DNA of 64,000 bases from Acidobacteriota bacterium. GTDB taxonomy: Bacteria; Acidobacteriota; Blastocatellia; Pyrinomonadales; Pyrinomonadaceae. Shown here one piece after another: positions 54,271-62,812 of the stretch. The DNA lies in NCBI GenBank assembly GCA_018269075.1, contig JAFDVJ010000026.1:46698-110697 (forward strand). The letters run 5' to 3'. A program made the translations under genes and the position numbers. Every line of letters begins with the position of its first letter. Within the stretch, counting starts at the first letter, position 1. The notes beneath the pieces were generated by a model, which was given only the letters and a program-made list of their open reading frames with translations, did no database searches and was not told the DNA's origin.

Positions 54271-54949
54271 ACATTGCCTTCGTGAATTTCGCGAGCAGTG
54301 CGTAACGCCGGTAAAGCGGCGTTATTTTTATTTCGCCCGCGCCCTGTGCCTCCAACTCCCGGAAAAAGGGAAGCAGCTCTTCCGGATAGGCGACGTGAAA
54401 CTGCCGGAGCCAGCTTTGCAGCATTTTGCGAAACCAGCGCGGCAGATCGCGCTGATCGAAAAAATCCACGATATACAGCGTTTTTCCCGGCTTGAGATTG
54501 GCGAGCGCGTTTTCGAGCGATTCGCGCCACGGCGGGATGATCGAAACCGCGTAGCTGAAAAACACGGCGTCGAATTTCTCCGCGAGCGCAAAGGTTTTGT
54601 CGAACGCGAAATCGCCGGCGAGCGCGTTCGCGAGCGCGATGTTGTCGAGTCCGCGCGCGTCGATCTTCGCGCGCGCCGTTTGGAGCATCGCGGCCGACGC
54701 GTCGAGCCCGAAAAATCGCGCGTCCGGATGCTTTCGGGCGAGCAGGATCAGATTGCGCGCCGTCCCGCAGCCGATTTCGAGAACGTTCTCGCCCGGTTCG
54801 ATCCCGATTTCGGTGATCAGCCGGTCGCGCCCGAGCAGATAGAATTTTCGCGTCAGATCGTAAAAATAACGCTGGTAGCGGTACATCCGGTCCATCAGAA
54901 CGTGGGGATTTCGGATTTCGGATTTCGGATTTCGGATTTGTTCGGGCAT
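54269..54949 (-). CDS. btaB: Betaine-lipid N-methyltransferase BtaB-like
   Basis: The 226-residue class I methyltransferase has SAM motif VLEIGCGTARNL and later DFFDQRDLP; HVLMDRMYRYQRYFYDLTRKFYLLGRD is the expected BtaB-type N-terminus. BtaB adds three methyls to diacylglycerylhomoserine to give the betaine lipid DGTS. The bta assignment rests on the BtaA-like gene at 56126 in the same strand and cluster. ATG 54949 overlaps the upstream stop as TGATG. Its first 16 residues include a translated CCGAAAT run (IRNPKSEIRNP), so a start at 54895 is possible. Confidence 0.82.
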   Translation of the reverse strand: MPEQIRNPKSEIRNPHVLMDRMYRYQRYFYDLTRKFYLLGRDRLITEIGIEPGENVLEIGCGTARNLILLARKHPDARFFGLDASAAMLQTARAKIDARGLDNIALANALAGDFAFDKTFALAEKFDAVFFSYAVSIIPPWRESLENALANLKPGKTLYIVDFFDQRDLPRWFRKMLQSWLRQFHVAYPEELLPFFRELEAQGAGEIKITPLYRRYALLAKFTKAM

Positions 54950-55422
54950 CAGCGGTTGTTTTTGGATTTGTAGTCGTTTAACGAGGAAAGGGCGTTTTGG
55001 CGGATTTTGTTTTGCAAAAATCCCGACCAGCCGAGAAAAAGGCCGGCGAGGCCCAATGCCTGGCGCGACCATTTCCAGAGGTCGAAGGCGTCGCGGTGCC
55101 GGTAAATTTTTCCGTCAAGGAATTCGAATTCGGCGTGAATCTCGTTGAAAACTCTTCGTCCGGTCTTGCTGAACAGATAATCCGCCGTCCAGTCGGCCGC
55201 GCCCGTTTGCGCGTCGGCCGCGACGTTGCGAAACGCGATCTCGATCTGCCCGCGCGAGCGTTCGACGAGCATCCGCCACATATCGCGCGCGTCCGCGCCT
55301 TTTAACGGTCCGAAGGCCGGATCGGAGAATTCGATCTCGTCGTGATAACACGCGGCCATCCCGTCGGCGTCGCCGCGCGCGAACGATTCGTAAAACCTGA
55401 CAATCAGCTTTTCATTTTCCAT
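54949..55422 (-). CDS. NTF2-like (SnoaL) family protein
   Basis: The 157-residue protein has an NTF2-like fold: ENEKLIVRFYESFARGDADGMAACYHDEIEFSDP, typical of SnoaL-like isomerase/binding proteins, plus a helical, partly basic C-terminus (about 118-157). It is coupled to btaB by a TGATG overlap. The role in lipid synthesis is unknown. A lipid- or substrate-binding accessory is plausible. Confidence 0.8.
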   Translation of the reverse strand: MENEKLIVRFYESFARGDADGMAACYHDEIEFSDPAFGPLKGADARDMWRMLVERSRGQIEIAFRNVAADAQTGAADWTADYLFSKTGRRVFNEIHAEFEFLDGKIYRHRDAFDLWKWSRQALGLAGLFLGWSGFLQNKIRQNALSSLNDYKSKNNR

Positions 55423-55424
55423 AG

Positions 55425-55706
55425 CTAGGACCGGACCATCTCATTTTTGTGACGGGCGTGACGAATCCGCATCTTCGTCATTTTTTCGCGCTGCTCGTCG
55501 CGCAGCGCTTCGATGCCTGAATTGGTCAGCCCCAGTTCGATTTCGAGGCTCTGAAACGCCAGCCGCAGCATTCCGAGCGCCTGCGGCACGACCTCGCCGC
55601 GTTCCCAGCGCGCGACCGTGTTTCGTTCGACGCCGAACCGTTCGGCAAGCTGCGACTGCGTCAAATTCAGGGCGATCCGTTTTTGCTTGATTTCTTCGGG
55701 CTGCAT
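55425..55706 (-). CDS. XRE-family transcriptional regulator
   Basis: The 93-residue protein has an N-terminal Cro/C1 helix-turn-helix (LNLTQSQLAERFGVERNTVARWERGEV, about 14-40) and a helical C-terminus. It ends 2 bp before the NTF2-like gene, so it likely regulates this cluster. A short inverted repeat (TACC...GGTA) at about 55718-55733, near its start, could be its operator. Confidence 0.85.
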   Translation of the reverse strand: MQPEEIKQKRIALNLTQSQLAERFGVERNTVARWERGEVVPQALGMLRLAFQSLEIELGLTNSGIEALRDEQREKMTKMRIRHARHKNEMVRS

Positions 55707-55745
55707 CTTTTATTTTTACCTTTATTATGGTAGAAAGAAAGGAGT

Positions 55746-55765
55746 GCGAGGGACGAATCCCTCGC
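55746..55765 (-). terminator. Hairpin after the small coiled-coil gene
   Basis: GCGAGGGA, loop CGAA, TCCCTCGC. On the minus strand it follows the stop at 55770 by a few bases and is followed by a CTTTCTTTC tract, so it probably ends that transcript ahead of the regulator gene. Confidence 0.6.
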
Positions 55766-55769
55766 GGTT

Positions 55770-55934
55770 TCAATTGCGATTTTGTGATTCAGACAAACTC
55801 GCAATCGAGTCTTCAAGCCGCTTTAGGCGCAAGCGCAGAAGTTCTATTTCCTGCTCTTGAATATCGGCTCGTTCGGTTAGAATAAACAGAACATCCAATA
55901 TTGCTTGAAGTTGTTTCTCGATGTTTTCGTGCAT
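55770..55934 (-). CDS. 54-residue coiled-coil protein
   Basis: A short gene with an excellent site (AAGGAGG 8 bp before ATG 55934). It encodes MHENIEKQLQAILDVLFIL and a heptad-rich helix (EQEIELLRLRLKRLEDSI), ending QNRN. The base composition is lower in GC than its neighbours. It fits a small coiled-coil dimeriser or antitoxin-like protein. It is separated from the XRE gene by a terminator hairpin. No toxin partner is visible. Confidence 0.75.
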   Translation of the reverse strand: MHENIEKQLQAILDVLFILTERADIQEQEIELLRLRLKRLEDSIASLSESQNRN

Positions 55935-55967
55935 AGAGAAACCTCCTTTCTTTCAATTATCAAAAGC

Positions 55968-56040
55968 TTTCGCCCTTGACGTTTGTAAATATACTTTATG
56001 AATAATTACGAACGCAAGGGCGAAATTATTCATAAAATAG
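55968..56040. promoter_or_regulatory. Interlaced palindromes upstream of the coiled-coil gene
   Basis: Two inverted repeats interleave: CGCCCTTG...CAAGGGCG (55971-56022) and TTATGAATAATT...AATTATTCATAA (55997-56036). The A/T-rich stretch contains TATATT and TTGCGT spaced 17 bp on the minus strand, so this is probably the promoter and a regulator-binding region. Confidence 0.55.
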
Positions 56041-56097
56041 CGAAAACTCTGCACGTTCCGGCTTCGTCTTCGGGCGGCCGCCCCGCGCGATGAAACG

Positions 56098-56118
56098 CCG
56101 GCCGCCTAAAGGCGGAAC
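56098..56118. repeat. Single REP element
   Basis: GGCCGCCTAAAGGCGGAACTC, a variant of the palindrome that forms the long hairpin at 8480-8559, lying just after the BtaA stop. Confidence 0.75.
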
Positions 56119-56125
56119 TCAAAAC

Positions 56126-57358
56126 TTATATTAAAACATACAGATGAAACCCGCCGTAGATCGACGCGCGGTCTTCGTTGAACAATTCGCGGGAAAATTC
56201 TTCTTCGTAGCGGAAACGCGCGCGGAGGTTTTCGGGAAGCGCGGTTTCGACCGGCGAGGCGGCGCCGGCGGTGCGGAAGATGATGCGCGCGGTCGGCGCG
56301 GCGCGGTCGGCGATCGTTTGCCATAAATCGGCGAGCGTCGCGGCGTCCATCCAGTCCTGCGCGTCGAGAAAAACGAACCGGTCGAAACTGCCGACGGGCC
56401 GGTTTTTGATCTCGTCGGTGACCGAGCCGACGACCGATTCGATCCGGCCGGCGTTCGCTTTGAGCCGTTCGAAGTTTTCTTCCTTTAAGTATTCCGGAAC
56501 CGCGCGGCGGTTTTCGGTGTCGTATCGGCGGGCGAACGCCTGCCACGCGAAATAGTTTTCGGTGATCGGATAATCGACGGCGAGCTTTTTCGTCCGCGCG
56601 CGGTAGACGTCGATCAGGTTCGCGCCGTCCGCCAGATCTTTCTTTAATTCGTCGTGCTGCTGCGGCGGAATCCCGAGTCCGAAGAGCGTCACCGGCAGCC
56701 GGCCGATCGCTTTGATGAACAGCGAATCGAAAAACGGCGCGACGTGTTTTTCGTAAAGCCGCAGTTGTTCTTCCTTCGTCTGCGCCTTCAGCACCTCTTC
56801 GGGCCGGACGCCGAGCAGATGCGCGAATTTATGGAAAAAGCGGAGAAAATAGCCGTTGCGCGAATGTTCGTAAAGTCCGCCCTCGCGAAAGAAATCGATC
56901 CGCCGGCGGCCCGTCAATCGCCCGAAAAACGTCCGCGATTCCCAGAACCGCCGCGTCGCGTCGTCGAGCGCGGGCGCGATCCGCTCGAAATAATTCTCGA
57001 CGGTCTTTTCGCCCCGGCCGGCGCCGAAAAACGCGAAAAAATCCTCGTAGGAGTCGAGCGTCCGGAGCGCGCCGATCTTCAGGTTCAAAAGATAGATATG
57101 ATGGCGGTTGAGATCGACGGCCGTGACGCGCGCCGGATTTTCGAGCAGATAGTTGAGCGCGTTGCAGCCGCCCGAAGAGATCGTCAGGACGCGCGAATTC
57201 TCGTCGATTTCGAGCGCCCGCAGATCGACGCGCGGGTCTTCCCAGATCTGATTGTAAACGAACGCGTCGAACCAGACCGCAAACAATTTCTGCAGCACGC
57301 CCTGCTTTTTCGTGGCGTTTTCCTGCCTGACGGCGTCTAAAACCTGCTGCGAACTCAT
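56126..57358 (-). CDS. btaA: BtaA: SAM:diacylglycerol 3-amino-3-carboxypropyl transferase
   Basis: The 410-residue DUF3419 protein has the family pattern VWFDAFVYNQIWEDPRVDLRAL, LTISSGGCNALNYLL and VTAVDLNRHHIYLL, with a helical insert and a C-terminal SAM-type part (FVFLDAQDWMD). BtaA makes diacylglycerylhomoserine, the precursor of DGTS. Its size fits the family. Betaine lipids replace phospholipids under phosphate limitation in several bacteria. Confidence 0.92.
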   Translation of the reverse strand: MSSQQVLDAVRQENATKKQGVLQKLFAVWFDAFVYNQIWEDPRVDLRALEIDENSRVLTISSGGCNALNYLLENPARVTAVDLNRHHIYLLNLKIGALRTLDSYEDFFAFFGAGRGEKTVENYFERIAPALDDATRRFWESRTFFGRLTGRRRIDFFREGGLYEHSRNGYFLRFFHKFAHLLGVRPEEVLKAQTKEEQLRLYEKHVAPFFDSLFIKAIGRLPVTLFGLGIPPQQHDELKKDLADGANLIDVYRARTKKLAVDYPITENYFAWQAFARRYDTENRRAVPEYLKEENFERLKANAGRIESVVGSVTDEIKNRPVGSFDRFVFLDAQDWMDAATLADLWQTIADRAAPTARIIFRTAGAASPVETALPENLRARFRYEEEFSRELFNEDRASIYGGFHLYVLI

Positions 57359-57364
57359 AAAATT

Positions 57365-57478
57365 AGTGGAGAGTGGAGAGTGGAGAGTGGAGAGTAAAGG
57401 TAATAGATAAAGGAAAGCTTAAATTTTAAAATACAGACCTCGGACTCTCCACTCTCCACTCTCCACTCTCCACTCTAC
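57365..57478. repeat. Inverted GGAGAGT heptamer pair
   Basis: GGAGAGT run (57365-57396) and its reverse complement (57443-57478), with an AT-rich loop of about 45 bp. The right arm abuts the stop of the ABC permease gene. Confidence 0.85.
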
Positions 57479-58572
57479 TCGTTGACCATAACTTCGACCG
57501 GATCGATCGCCGAGGCTTTGGCGGCCGGATAAAGCGCGCCGAGGAGGCTGCCGCCGACGGCGATCGCGATGGCCGTCAGGATCCAGTTGCGGCTGAACTC
57601 GAATTGGAGATCGAAGCTCTTTTCGATCAGATACGACGCGACGACCGAGACCGCGAAGCCGAGCACGACGCCGAGCACGCCGATCAGGAACGCTTCGCCC
57701 TCGATCACGCGAATGATGAACGGTTTCGACGCGCCCAAAGATTTCAGGATGCCGATCTCCTTGCGCCGCTCGGTGATCGTCGTGTACATCGAAAGCAGCA
57801 CGAAAATCGTCGAAACGAACGCGCCGAGCCCGACGAGCACGCGAAGGAACGTATTGAGCGCCGGAATCCGGTCCTGCGCGTCGATGATCAGATCGCGCGT
57901 CAGATGGATCTTATTTCCCGGCAAAGCCTGATTGATGCGCTGCGCGACCTCTTCGGGGTTCGCGCCGTCTTTTAGCTTGACCAGAATGTACGTGCATTTT
58001 TTCGGCTGTTCGAGCGCTTCCTGCATCGCGCCGAGCGACATCTTGATGCGCGCGCCCGACGGCGGCGAGAAGATTCCGACGGCGGTGTAGTTGCGCCCGA
58101 AGACCTCGACCGGATCACCGAGTTTGAGGTTCTGATCCTTGACGTACCGCTCGTCGAGAACGACCTCGTTATTGGCCGTCGCCGCGCGGCCGGCGACGAT
58201 CTGCATCTTGTTCATTTCGGCGAACGGCGCCCAGTCGACGCCGTCGATCTGCTGGATGCCCCAGCGCTGGTTCGAATTCGGCGTGATGTAGCGGATCACC
58301 GGAACGGTCGACTGAACGCCGTCGATTTCCTTTAATTTGTCGGCGTAAAGCGTCGAGACCGGCGTGTTCGAGCTCGTCAGCTCCATCGCGCCGGCGCGCG
58401 TGAAAATGATCTCGGCCGCGACGTTGTAGGCGCGGTGCGACATATCGTTGGTCATTCCGCGCGCGAGTCCGGTAAATAGAATGACGAGAATCACGCCGAG
58501 CGCGACGCCGACGATACTGATCAGCGTCCGAAACGGGCGCACTCTCAAATTGGCTAAAACTAGTTCGAGCAT
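57475..58572 (-). CDS. ABC transporter permease (FtsX/MacB type)
   Basis: The 365-residue protein has an N-terminal TM helix (RTLISIVGVALGVILVILF), a periplasmic MacB core of about 210 residues, and three C-terminal TM helices (VGLGAFVSTIFVLLSMYT, LIGVLGVVLGFAVSVV, ILTAIAIAVGGSLLGALYPA). Members export lipoproteins or peptides or act in mechanotransmission. A matching ATPase gene is not adjacent in the window. Confidence 0.88.
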   Translation of the reverse strand: MLELVLANLRVRPFRTLISIVGVALGVILVILFTGLARGMTNDMSHRAYNVAAEIIFTRAGAMELTSSNTPVSTLYADKLKEIDGVQSTVPVIRYITPNSNQRWGIQQIDGVDWAPFAEMNKMQIVAGRAATANNEVVLDERYVKDQNLKLGDPVEVFGRNYTAVGIFSPPSGARIKMSLGAMQEALEQPKKCTYILVKLKDGANPEEVAQRINQALPGNKIHLTRDLIIDAQDRIPALNTFLRVLVGLGAFVSTIFVLLSMYTTITERRKEIGILKSLGASKPFIIRVIEGEAFLIGVLGVVLGFAVSVVASYLIEKSFDLQFEFSRNWILTAIAIAVGGSLLGALYPAAKASAIDPVEVMVNE

Positions 58573-58635
58573 TATTTTTATCGGGCTTCGGTCTTTGGTC
58601 TTCGATCAGTCATCCAAACGGCAGGCGGTTTTTTT

Positions 58636-58697
58636 GATCCGCTAAAAACACTAAAAACACGAAAAAAAATTAGTGTTTTTAGTGTTTTTAGTGGATC
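58636..58697. repeat. Perfect AT-rich hairpin
   Basis: A 25-bp inverted repeat (arm begins GATCCGCTAAAAACACTAAA) with a 12-nt A-rich loop; a degenerate sibling is at 15666-15727. Within each arm a 9-bp unit (CTAAAAACA) repeats twice. Confidence 0.85.
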
Positions 58698-58867
58698 GAT
58701 CAAAAAACGTTCGCGGCCTCAAACTATAAATTTAAACAAACTATTAAGGCTCAGCTCAAAGACCAAAGACCAAAACAATATCTCTAATTTACCCGATCCC
58801 GCGAAAATTTGCGTTAAATCGGGCGCGGATTTTCCGAATTTCGAAAAAACGCGCCGAATCGGCGGGA

Positions 58868-59225
58868 AATCGCATAAATCGACGCCGATTCGCATAAATC
58901 GACGCCGATTCGCATAAATTTCGGAAAATTCTCATAAATCTCGGAAAATTCTTCTAAATCCGCGAAAATTCTTCTAAATCCGCGCCGAATCGTCTGAATC
59001 CTCGGGAAACCGGTTTTTTTCGAGAGAAACCGCATAAATCGCGGCCGATTCGGGTAAATATGCAGCGATTCCGCTAAATTTGCGAAAATTCTCCAAAATT
59101 TCGGAAAAATCCGCCGAATTTGCCGCCGATTCGGTTTTTTTCGGAAAAATCCGTCTAAATTCCCGGCAAACCGGTTTTTTTTGCAAAAATCCGTCCGAAT
59201 CCGCATAAATATGCATAAATCGGCG
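58868..59225. repeat. Degenerate 20-bp periodic array
   Basis: Units such as CGCATAAATCGACGCCGATT repeat about every 20 bp for about 350 bp, the first two exact and the later ones diverged, with AAAT/GAAAATT steps. The minus-strand frame through it is translated repeat. The 699-bp gap 58573-59271 holds this array and the hairpin and no gene. Confidence 0.8.
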
Positions 59226-59271
59226 GGCTTTCGGCCGGTTGCGGCGGATTTCCGCTCTTAAAGCGGCGAGA

Positions 59272-60636
59272 TCATTCGAGAACCTCGCCCGCGAAGTCGA
59301 AGTTTTTCGCTTCGTCGGCGGCGACGAAAAGCTCTTTGCGGCGCTGGAAATCGGCGTACATCCGGTCGTAGGCGTCGAAAAGATGATCGGTCGATTTTTC
59401 GCGCGTGTTTTCGAGCGCCGTCAGGACCGCGTTGTTGACGCGGCGGGCGCGTTCGTTCGGATCGTCGACGATCGCGCGGACGGCCTTCGCAAAGCTCGCG
59501 CCGGTCGGCGCGACGAGCCACGCGTTCTCGTCCGAGGCGTAGGTCAGAATGCCGCCCGAATCCGGCGCGACGGTCGGCGCGCCCGAGGCCATCGCTTCGA
59601 GCGGCGCGATGCCGAACGGTTCTTTCGGGTTCGGATGGACGAAAACGTCCGCGTTCGCGTAATAACCGGCGAGCGTCTCCTTGTCGAGATGACCGAGCAG
59701 GATCACTTTCCCGGGAAAGTTTTTCGCCGTCTCTTCCTTCAAAAAGTCTTCCTGCGGGCCCGCGCCGGCGACGAGCAGCCGGAAATCGTGCGCCGGGTCC
59801 TGCGCGAGAAACTTCATCATCTCGACGAGCAGGCCGACGTTTTTTTCGGGCGAGATGCGGCCCGCGTAGAGCAGCGTGACGGCGTTCGCCGGAATCCGGG
59901 CGCGTTCGCGCAGCTCTTTTCTGATCGCTTCGCTTTTCCGGTCGGGCCGGAAAATCTGCGTGTTGACGCCGCGCGGGCAGACGTAGATCCGTTCTTCGAT
60001 CGGGACGCGCGGCGCTTTGAGCCACTGCCACGATTTGTTCAAAAACCACTCCGAACGGTTCCGGTTCTCTTCCTTTTTGTAGGCTTTGCGGAATTCCTGC
60101 GCGGTGTAGGCCGAATTGGCGATATGAAAATCGAACGCCGCGAGCGTGTAATTGCCGATCACGCGCCGCGCGAGCCATTCGCCGACCGCGCCCTTGAAAA
60201 TAAACGACGCGATGTTGTCGTCCATCCGCTCGGCGCTGAAATGAACGAGGACCGGCCGGCCGAGCTGTTTGAACTTGCCGATCCGGATCATCGCGCCGAG
60301 CATCGAGATCGTGTATTTGTCGGTCACTTCGACGAGATCGGGCCGTTCGGCGAGCAGGATCCGGCGAATCGGCGAATTGTTCGGGATATACTGCCACGGC
60401 TGGATCAAACGGTAGCGTTTGTCGAAAACCGGCGAGTATTTGGCCTCGACGTAATAGATCTTCGCGTACGGGTTGACGTCCTCGGTTTCTTCCTTCTCGC
60501 CGGGCACGATCAGCCGGACCTGTCTTTTCCGGCGCGCGGCGGCGGCCAGCAGGTTGTTGAAGCTCGTGCTGATGCCGCCCGAGTTCTTATGATAATAATT
60601 CGTGATATGAACGGATTTCAGGGGTTTTTGACTCAC
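59272..60636 (-). CDS. Glycosyltransferase, GT4-like
   Basis: The 454-residue GT-B enzyme has an N-terminal start motif VHITNYYHKNSGGISTSFNNLL and a C-terminal nucleotide-sugar site (LLYAGRISPEKNVGLL, FVHPNPKEPFGIAPLEAMASGAPTVAPDSGG). It would transfer a sugar to a lipid or polysaccharide acceptor. I favour the GTG at 60636, because the frame upstream overlaps the preceding gene. Confidence 0.85.
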   Translation of the reverse strand: MSQKPLKSVHITNYYHKNSGGISTSFNNLLAAAARRKRQVRLIVPGEKEETEDVNPYAKIYYVEAKYSPVFDKRYRLIQPWQYIPNNSPIRRILLAERPDLVEVTDKYTISMLGAMIRIGKFKQLGRPVLVHFSAERMDDNIASFIFKGAVGEWLARRVIGNYTLAAFDFHIANSAYTAQEFRKAYKKEENRNRSEWFLNKSWQWLKAPRVPIEERIYVCPRGVNTQIFRPDRKSEAIRKELRERARIPANAVTLLYAGRISPEKNVGLLVEMMKFLAQDPAHDFRLLVAGAGPQEDFLKEETAKNFPGKVILLGHLDKETLAGYYANADVFVHPNPKEPFGIAPLEAMASGAPTVAPDSGGILTYASDENAWLVAPTGASFAKAVRAIVDDPNERARRVNNAVLTALENTREKSTDHLFDAYDRMYADFQRRKELFVAADEAKNFDFAGEVLE

Positions 60637-60644
60637 GGTAAAAC

Positions 60645-61472
60645 TTAAAAGTGACTCTCCTTCGGCGGCAGGAACAGATACGCCAGAAACGTCGCCAGAA
60701 TCATTAAAATGATGCCGTCGACGGCCCAGAAACGAACGACCGGCATAATCTTGCCGCCGCCGTACGTCCACGAAAACTTATTGGTTACGGCCCAGCAGAT
60801 CATATGCGAGAAGACGCCCCAGCCGAGCACCGTGAGAATCGCCGGGACGAGCTTGCGGCGGCGGATCATCATCGCGATCTCGTTCGGGATGAAGGCCATA
60901 AAGTAATAGATCATCAGCGGCATCCGGATGATGTCGCTGAGGAGCGAACGGCTGCCTTCCTCGCCGACGATCATCACGTTGCGGCGCATAATGAACAGAC
61001 TGAATAAAGCCGAGAAAACCGTCACGCAGATCGACAAAACGATCGATTCGCCGATGTGATTCGGCGTTCCGGTCAAGTAAGTGAAGCCGGTCTGGACGGC
61101 GAACTCCAACAGGTGGCTGATGACCGGCACGATCACGAGGATGTTGACGAGCGCCTTCCACGGCGGATCGACGCGCCGGAAGGCCTGAATCATCGCGCCG
61201 CCGAAGCCCGCGAAAAGAAACCGGTAGCTGAACTGGACGAGCGCGACGACGAGCGCGAGCTCGAGGCTTTCGCGGCCTTTCAGATAGGAAACCAGAAAAA
61301 CGCCGGCGCGCAGCGCGCCGCTGAGGATCGCGCCCTTGTAATTCCAATGGCGGATAAACTGTCCCGGGTCGCGCGTCAGGCTCGCCCACGCTTCGCCGAC
61401 GGTCATCGGCGCGTGCGCGGTCGGGTCGGCCGGATTTTCTTCGAGTGCAATTTCGTTCGTCATAATCGACAT
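60645..61472 (-). CDS. Polytopic membrane protein of unknown function
   Basis: The 275-residue protein has about five or six TM helices after a soluble N-terminus of about 40 residues. It sits between two glycosyltransferase genes and ends 8 bp before the start of the GT4-like gene at 60636. It may be an envelope-assembly or transport partner. No family is recognised. Confidence 0.75.
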   Translation of the reverse strand: MSIMTNEIALEENPADPTAHAPMTVGEAWASLTRDPGQFIRHWNYKGAILSGALRAGVFLVSYLKGRESLELALVVALVQFSYRFLFAGFGGAMIQAFRRVDPPWKALVNILVIVPVISHLLEFAVQTGFTYLTGTPNHIGESIVLSICVTVFSALFSLFIMRRNVMIVGEEGSRSLLSDIIRMPLMIYYFMAFIPNEIAMMIRRRKLVPAILTVLGWGVFSHMICWAVTNKFSWTYGGGKIMPVVRFWAVDGIILMILATFLAYLFLPPKESHF

Positions 61473-61486
61473 TAAATTCGTGGGCG

Positions 61487-62698
61487 TCAGCTTTTTTCGG
61501 AACCGGCCGCTTTTTTCAGCCGGTCCTGCCGCTCGATCTCGATCGCTTCGCGGTAGGCGTCATAGACGGCCTCGAAAACCGCGTCCCACGAGCTCGAGAG
61601 CGCGTTCCGCCGCGACAGACGCTTCATCTCGGCGAGCTTTTCCGCGTCGTCCATCAATTCGAGCGAATATTTGACGAAATCGTCGAAATTCTCGGCGATG
61701 AAACCCGATTCGTTATGCCTGACGATGAATTTCGGGCCGCCCTGATTCGTGACGATCGCGGGCACGCCCGAAGCGTTCGCTTCCTGCGCGACGTTTCCGA
61801 ACGCGTCGGTTTCGGACGGAAACACGAAAACGTCCATATTAGCATAAGCCGCCGACAATTGCTCGCCGTCGAGAAAGCCGGTGAACTCGCCGGTCGTCAT
61901 ATTTTTTTCGAGCCATTCGCGCTCGTTGCCCTCGCCGACGATCAGGAACCGGAAATCGGTTTTGCCCGTTTCGAGCAGTTTTTTCTCGAGCGCGGCGAGC
62001 AGCCGGACGTTTTTCTCGGCGCGGAGCCGGCCGACGAAGCCGAACCGGAAAAGACCGTCGTCGACGGTCCGTTTTTCGGGCGCGAACTTTTCCGTGTCGA
62101 CGCCGCGCGACATCAGCCGTGAAACGCGCTTCGTGCCGCGGCCGAGCTGTTCGACGAGCTCCTGGTTCGGCGAGAGCACGACTTTCGGGATCTTGTAGTA
62201 ATAAACCGCGCCGTCCATAATCTTGCGCTCGGCGAAACCGGTCATCGAATCGAGCGTCTTCTGCGGCAGGAATCTGAAGATCCGCGTCAGCCGGCGGGCG
62301 GCGAATTCGTGCAGATTCGTGTGCCACGAGCCGACGAGCGGGATCTGCATCTTCCAGCCGAGATAGGCGCCGACGATGCTGACGTCGTTGAGGCCGGTGA
62401 TATGCAGGACGTCCGGCTTGAACTCGGTCAGCTCGCGCTGGACGCGGTTGACGTGGCGCTGGAAAAACGGGTCGTATTTCAGGTCTTCGTCCATCGGAAA
62501 CGAGAGCGGCGAGCGCTTGAGCGAGAGATACGTGACGCTCTCGTCGGCGATCCGCTCGGTTTTCCGGCCGGCGTGAATACAAAGATACGGGTAGCCGTGG
62601 CGTTTGGCATACCCGATCAGACGTTTGCTGGTCATCGCAACGCCGTTGACTTCCAGAAAAGAGTCGGGAAAAAAGGCGACGCGGGGAATATTCTTCAC
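61487..62698 (-). CDS. Glycosyltransferase, GT4-like (second copy)
   Basis: The 403-residue GT-B enzyme begins IPRVAFFPDSFLEVNGVAMTSKRLI, with RFGFVGRLRAEKNVRLL and DVFVFPSETDAFGNVAQEANASGVPAIVTNQGGP carrying the EX7E-type nucleotide site. It resembles mannosyltransferases of the MgtA/PimB type. It starts the downstream part of the cluster, with a 14-bp gap to the membrane protein. Confidence 0.87.
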   Translation of the reverse strand: MKNIPRVAFFPDSFLEVNGVAMTSKRLIGYAKRHGYPYLCIHAGRKTERIADESVTYLSLKRSPLSFPMDEDLKYDPFFQRHVNRVQRELTEFKPDVLHITGLNDVSIVGAYLGWKMQIPLVGSWHTNLHEFAARRLTRIFRFLPQKTLDSMTGFAERKIMDGAVYYYKIPKVVLSPNQELVEQLGRGTKRVSRLMSRGVDTEKFAPEKRTVDDGLFRFGFVGRLRAEKNVRLLAALEKKLLETGKTDFRFLIVGEGNEREWLEKNMTTGEFTGFLDGEQLSAAYANMDVFVFPSETDAFGNVAQEANASGVPAIVTNQGGPKFIVRHNESGFIAENFDDFVKYSLELMDDAEKLAEMKRLSRRNALSSSWDAVFEAVYDAYREAIEIERQDRLKKAAGSEKS

Positions 62699-62704
62699 TT
62701 TTTA

Positions 62705-62812
62705 ACTAGTCGAGAGTCGAGAGTCGAGAGTCGAGAGTCCATATTCATTGGATGAAAGCCTTATTAATAATTCAACCTGACTCTCGACTCTCGACTCTCG
62801 ACTCTCGACTCA
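62705..62812. repeat. Inverted GAGTCGA heptamer pair
   Basis: GAGTCGA run (62708-62740) and the complement GACTCTC/TCGACTC run (62781-62812), which ends at the stop codon of the PHP gene. Confidence 0.85.

Noticed and set aside
58814..59206. Minus-strand frame of about 130 codons
   Set aside because: Entirely within the degenerate 20-bp array.
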